From contig WARS01000051.1 of the NCBI GenBank assembly GCA_008933995.1, positions 930,001 through 994,000 of the forward strand: 64,000 nt of DNA, in the 5' to 3' direction. Shown here in pieces: positions 61,703 through 64,000 of this stretch (position 1 is the first letter of the stretch; each line of letters begins with the position of its first letter). This DNA comes from Datnioides undecimradiatus (taxonomy: Eukaryota > Chordata > Actinopteri > Lobotiformes > Datnioididae). Under the pieces are notes generated by a model. It was not told the DNA's origin and searched no databases. It saw only the letters and a list, made by a program, of their open reading frames with translations. The position numbers and the translations under genes were made by a program.

Positions 61703-62591
61703 CTGCTTTCTGTGGCGCACACCAGCAGCCACCCTCACACAAATCCTCCGTGGCCAAGATGAAAGGTGGCGAGGATCCTGTCGAAAGCGGGAGTAGAGGG
61801 GGGAAAGAAATGAGAACAAGCGCACTGGATTGATAACTGCCGCACAGATGAAAGATGAGCGAGCGGTTAAAAACAGTGAGATCTCATCTGTTTCAAACGC
61901 CTGCCGACACAAGCGGTGGGCGAGGTATTTACATTGAACAAAGGAGTGTGGTGGGTAGGTAAATCGCTTTCTTTCCCCGTGCGTTTCACATGAAGAAACA
62001 TAAAACTCACCTGCAATCTTTGGCTTAAAAGAGTTGGGGGAGAGAGAGCAAAATAAGGCTTTTCATGTGAAGTGTGTTCAGTTTTCGAGCCCTTAACGTG
62101 CTGTTTTCTAAAAACAAGTGAACAAATCGGGCTGTGCATTAAGATTATTTCAAAAATCGACTTGTTTCAAGAATTTTCTACAATCGTATCATAATGCAGC
62201 AGTCTTTCTGATTCTACCAAGAGCCTGACACCAAAGGACATCACTGAAACAGGCTTTAAATGTCTGTTTTTTAGATTTTTAACTTAAGAAATTAAGACTT
62301 TACATTTAGAAACACAGTTTACATAGGGTAGTTTCTTCCCCCCCATCTTCTCCAGGATGCCCAGTGGATATGAGAACAATCCATCTAAAGTTACCTAATG
62401 AAAAACAGAATGAGGCTAGGCTGACAGAGAGAGGTTTCTGTGAGAGGGAGGGAGAGCGGGATGGCCGCTGGCCAATCGTCTCCAATGTAATCTCCATTCT
62501 TGTGGATGGATTTCCGATGTGGGTGTCCTGTACAAGGGCATCTGGCTGCCTGCAGAGCTACATGATATACAGTTGGCTCCTTGGAGAGTCT

Positions 62592-62592
<1 letters not shown>

Positions 62593-62623
<31 letters not shown>
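62593..62623. repeat. (CA)15 microsatellite
   Basis: This is a pure CA run of 31 bases in the SS4 intron. It lies on the sense strand, where CA repeats can bind hnRNP L and affect splicing of neighbouring exons in other genes. Confidence 0.95.
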
Positions 62624-62625
<2 letters not shown>

Positions 62626-64000
62626 ACTCGCGCAGAGGCACACATATGCCCTGATACAGAAGGAGACAGAGAGCGAGACAGAACAGCGTGTGATTCATAT
62701 GCTGGATTATCAGAGCACTGGGATCCAGCTTTCCCAGACAGACACAGAAAGAGACACTCTACACCCGAAGCATGCCGCGCAGGGCCGCCACCCGTCCTTG
62801 CTTTGTGTCTCCCTGAGGTGCCAGTCAATCAGCGTGCCCTTGCCCTGCCCCCAGCACATCAGCTGCTACACCTGCCCTGGACGGGCTCCATCATGGCTGT
62901 TAATCCGGCCGATGCTGCAGGCACCAAAACGTGGAGTGTGGGAGCAGGACGGACAGGTTCCTGGCTTCCACGGTGGAGACTCCAGCAATGTTTCATTGTG
63001 GACGCTCTAAGCCGTAGGGGGTACAGAGCCGCAGGCGTGCCGAACGACTTGTGTGGGGCAGACCCCAATGTTTACATTCACACAGTCTGCAGGGTTGTGG
63101 CTTACATTTTTATTTAAGATAAGCTATTTCTCGGCACCTATAATTAGAGTACACAAGCTTTTTGCCCATATGTCCGCCAATTATACAGTATGCCTCCCGA
63201 ATAAGCAGCTGTAATAGATCATTAACAAAATACTTAGGATGTCGCCTTCCGTCAGCTGAACGACCGAGCCTTGGAAAGATGCAGTTCTGAAACGTGAAGA
63301 CTCATTTATTCGAGGCTCTGCGCCACGTTTTCACCGAATAATTGGCCTGTGACAGCAGCAAATAAATACATGACAGGTAAACCAAGAGTGAGAGGGATAA
63401 TACCTGTATTATCTAATTATCCCACATACTTTGTCAGCGACAGGATATGAGTTTAGCAGGTTGCTGTGATGAGATGATGTTTTGGAGCACCTGCTCAAAA
63501 TCAAACACTGCAGGAGTCTGAAGAAACTCAACAGCTGAGCAGTCCTGACTTTTAGTACCCAGAATGGGTAAGACTCTAGACATGTTGGAATCCTCCATTT
63601 CCCACAATGCAACTAAAACCGATGTTACCAGACATTCCCTCAGTGGTCCAGCTAAATCATGTTACGTATTAACTGCTATTACTGTAGCAACTGCTGTCTG
63701 TTAGCCAGAGTTGGCTATTAAAGAACAAATCCAACAGCTTGGAGCCACTGTTTGATTCACTAGTTTACTTTTCTCTCTCCTAAACGTCAGATTTTCCTCG
63801 AGCTTCAGGTCCGATTGCATTGTTTCGCTGTCGTTCACGTCAAGCGAAGGGAATAGTCTTGGGAGCAGAGCGGGCGTGATAATGGCGGTGAGGGAGAAGA
63901 CAGCGGCCCAGCTGTTTAATCTATCCCCCCATTCTCATGCAGAGCATGCTTCCGCTGGTGGGGAGAAGAGCGAGAAGGGAGAAGTTTCACTGGTTCATTC

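Larger units (their letters stand above)
54610..64000 (+). other. Downstream (SS4) intron of neurexin gene, 3'-truncated by window
   Basis: This is at least 9.4 kb of sequence after the LNS6 exon. I looked for the 90-base SS4 cassette (the [22 protein letters not shown] segment, split as NERLAIAR and IPYRLGRVV) and for the following RQLTIFN exon, and saw neither. The stretch is ordinary intron with a fish interspersed repeat at 60650-61095, a poly(G) run at 61686, a (CA)n run at 62593 and purine-rich blocks near 59240-59470, 61505-61615 and 62030-62060. SS4 cassette exons are known to sit within long regulated introns, so the cassette is expected further downstream. Confidence 0.7.

Noticed and set aside
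62391..63117. Overlapping frames of 145, 163 and 178 codons on both strands
   Set aside because: They run through the (CA)15 tract, which is open in several frames, so their length is an artefact. No domain is seen.

Overview
The window looks like a piece of a teleost fish chromosome, probably percomorph-like. It has eukaryotic splice signals, abundant (CA)n/(GT)n microsatellites and homopolymers. It also holds decayed fish-type interspersed repeats: two V-core SINE pieces, a LINE-1-type ORF2 end, and a repeat with the TACTTGTAC / ACTTTTACTTAAG motifs. There are no bacterial-style genes. Nearly all open reading frames are short chance frames made of microsatellite, polypyrimidine or G-rich sequence.

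The only coding feature I can support firmly is one 172-base exon at 54438-54609 on the + strand. It encodes 57 residues plus the first base of a Gly codon, from the sixth (last) LNS/laminin-G domain of a neurexin. It is the exon that ends at splice site 4 (SS4), where neurexins choose their neuroligin, LRRTM and cerebellin partners. The sequence is closest to neurexin-1/-2, and the very large flanking introns favour nrxn1. Everything before it (1-54437) reads as one truncated giant intron. Everything after it (54610-64000) reads as part of the SS4 intron. I found neither the preceding LNS6 exon, the beta-neurexin first exon, nor the SS4 cassette exon by eye.

Layout: 1-6184 unique AT/GC-mixed intron with two (AT)n runs; 6185-6345 V-SINE fragment (- strand); 6346-21770 unique sequence with scattered simple repeats and possible conserved noncoding blocks; 21771-21860 V-core SINE tail (+ strand); 24640-25060 dead LINE-1 ORF2 3' fragment (+ strand); 27763-28260 long polypyrimidine-rich tract; 29903-31069 minus-strand cluster of overlapping, frame-broken open frames that may be a decayed, unrecognised multi-exon coding segment; 31-49 kb microsatellite-rich intron; 43780-43925 possible repeat tail; 54438-54609 neurexin exon; 60650-61095 diverged fish interspersed repeat; 61686-61702 and 62593-62623 simple repeats.

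The most interesting points are at the neurexin exon and at 30 kb. The exon has an in-frame alternative acceptor 39 bases upstream, a frame that stays open 221 bases past the donor, and a Gln where I expect a conserved Trp. The minus-strand cluster at 30 kb may be a pseudogene. I saw no clear evidence of a wholly new biological system.
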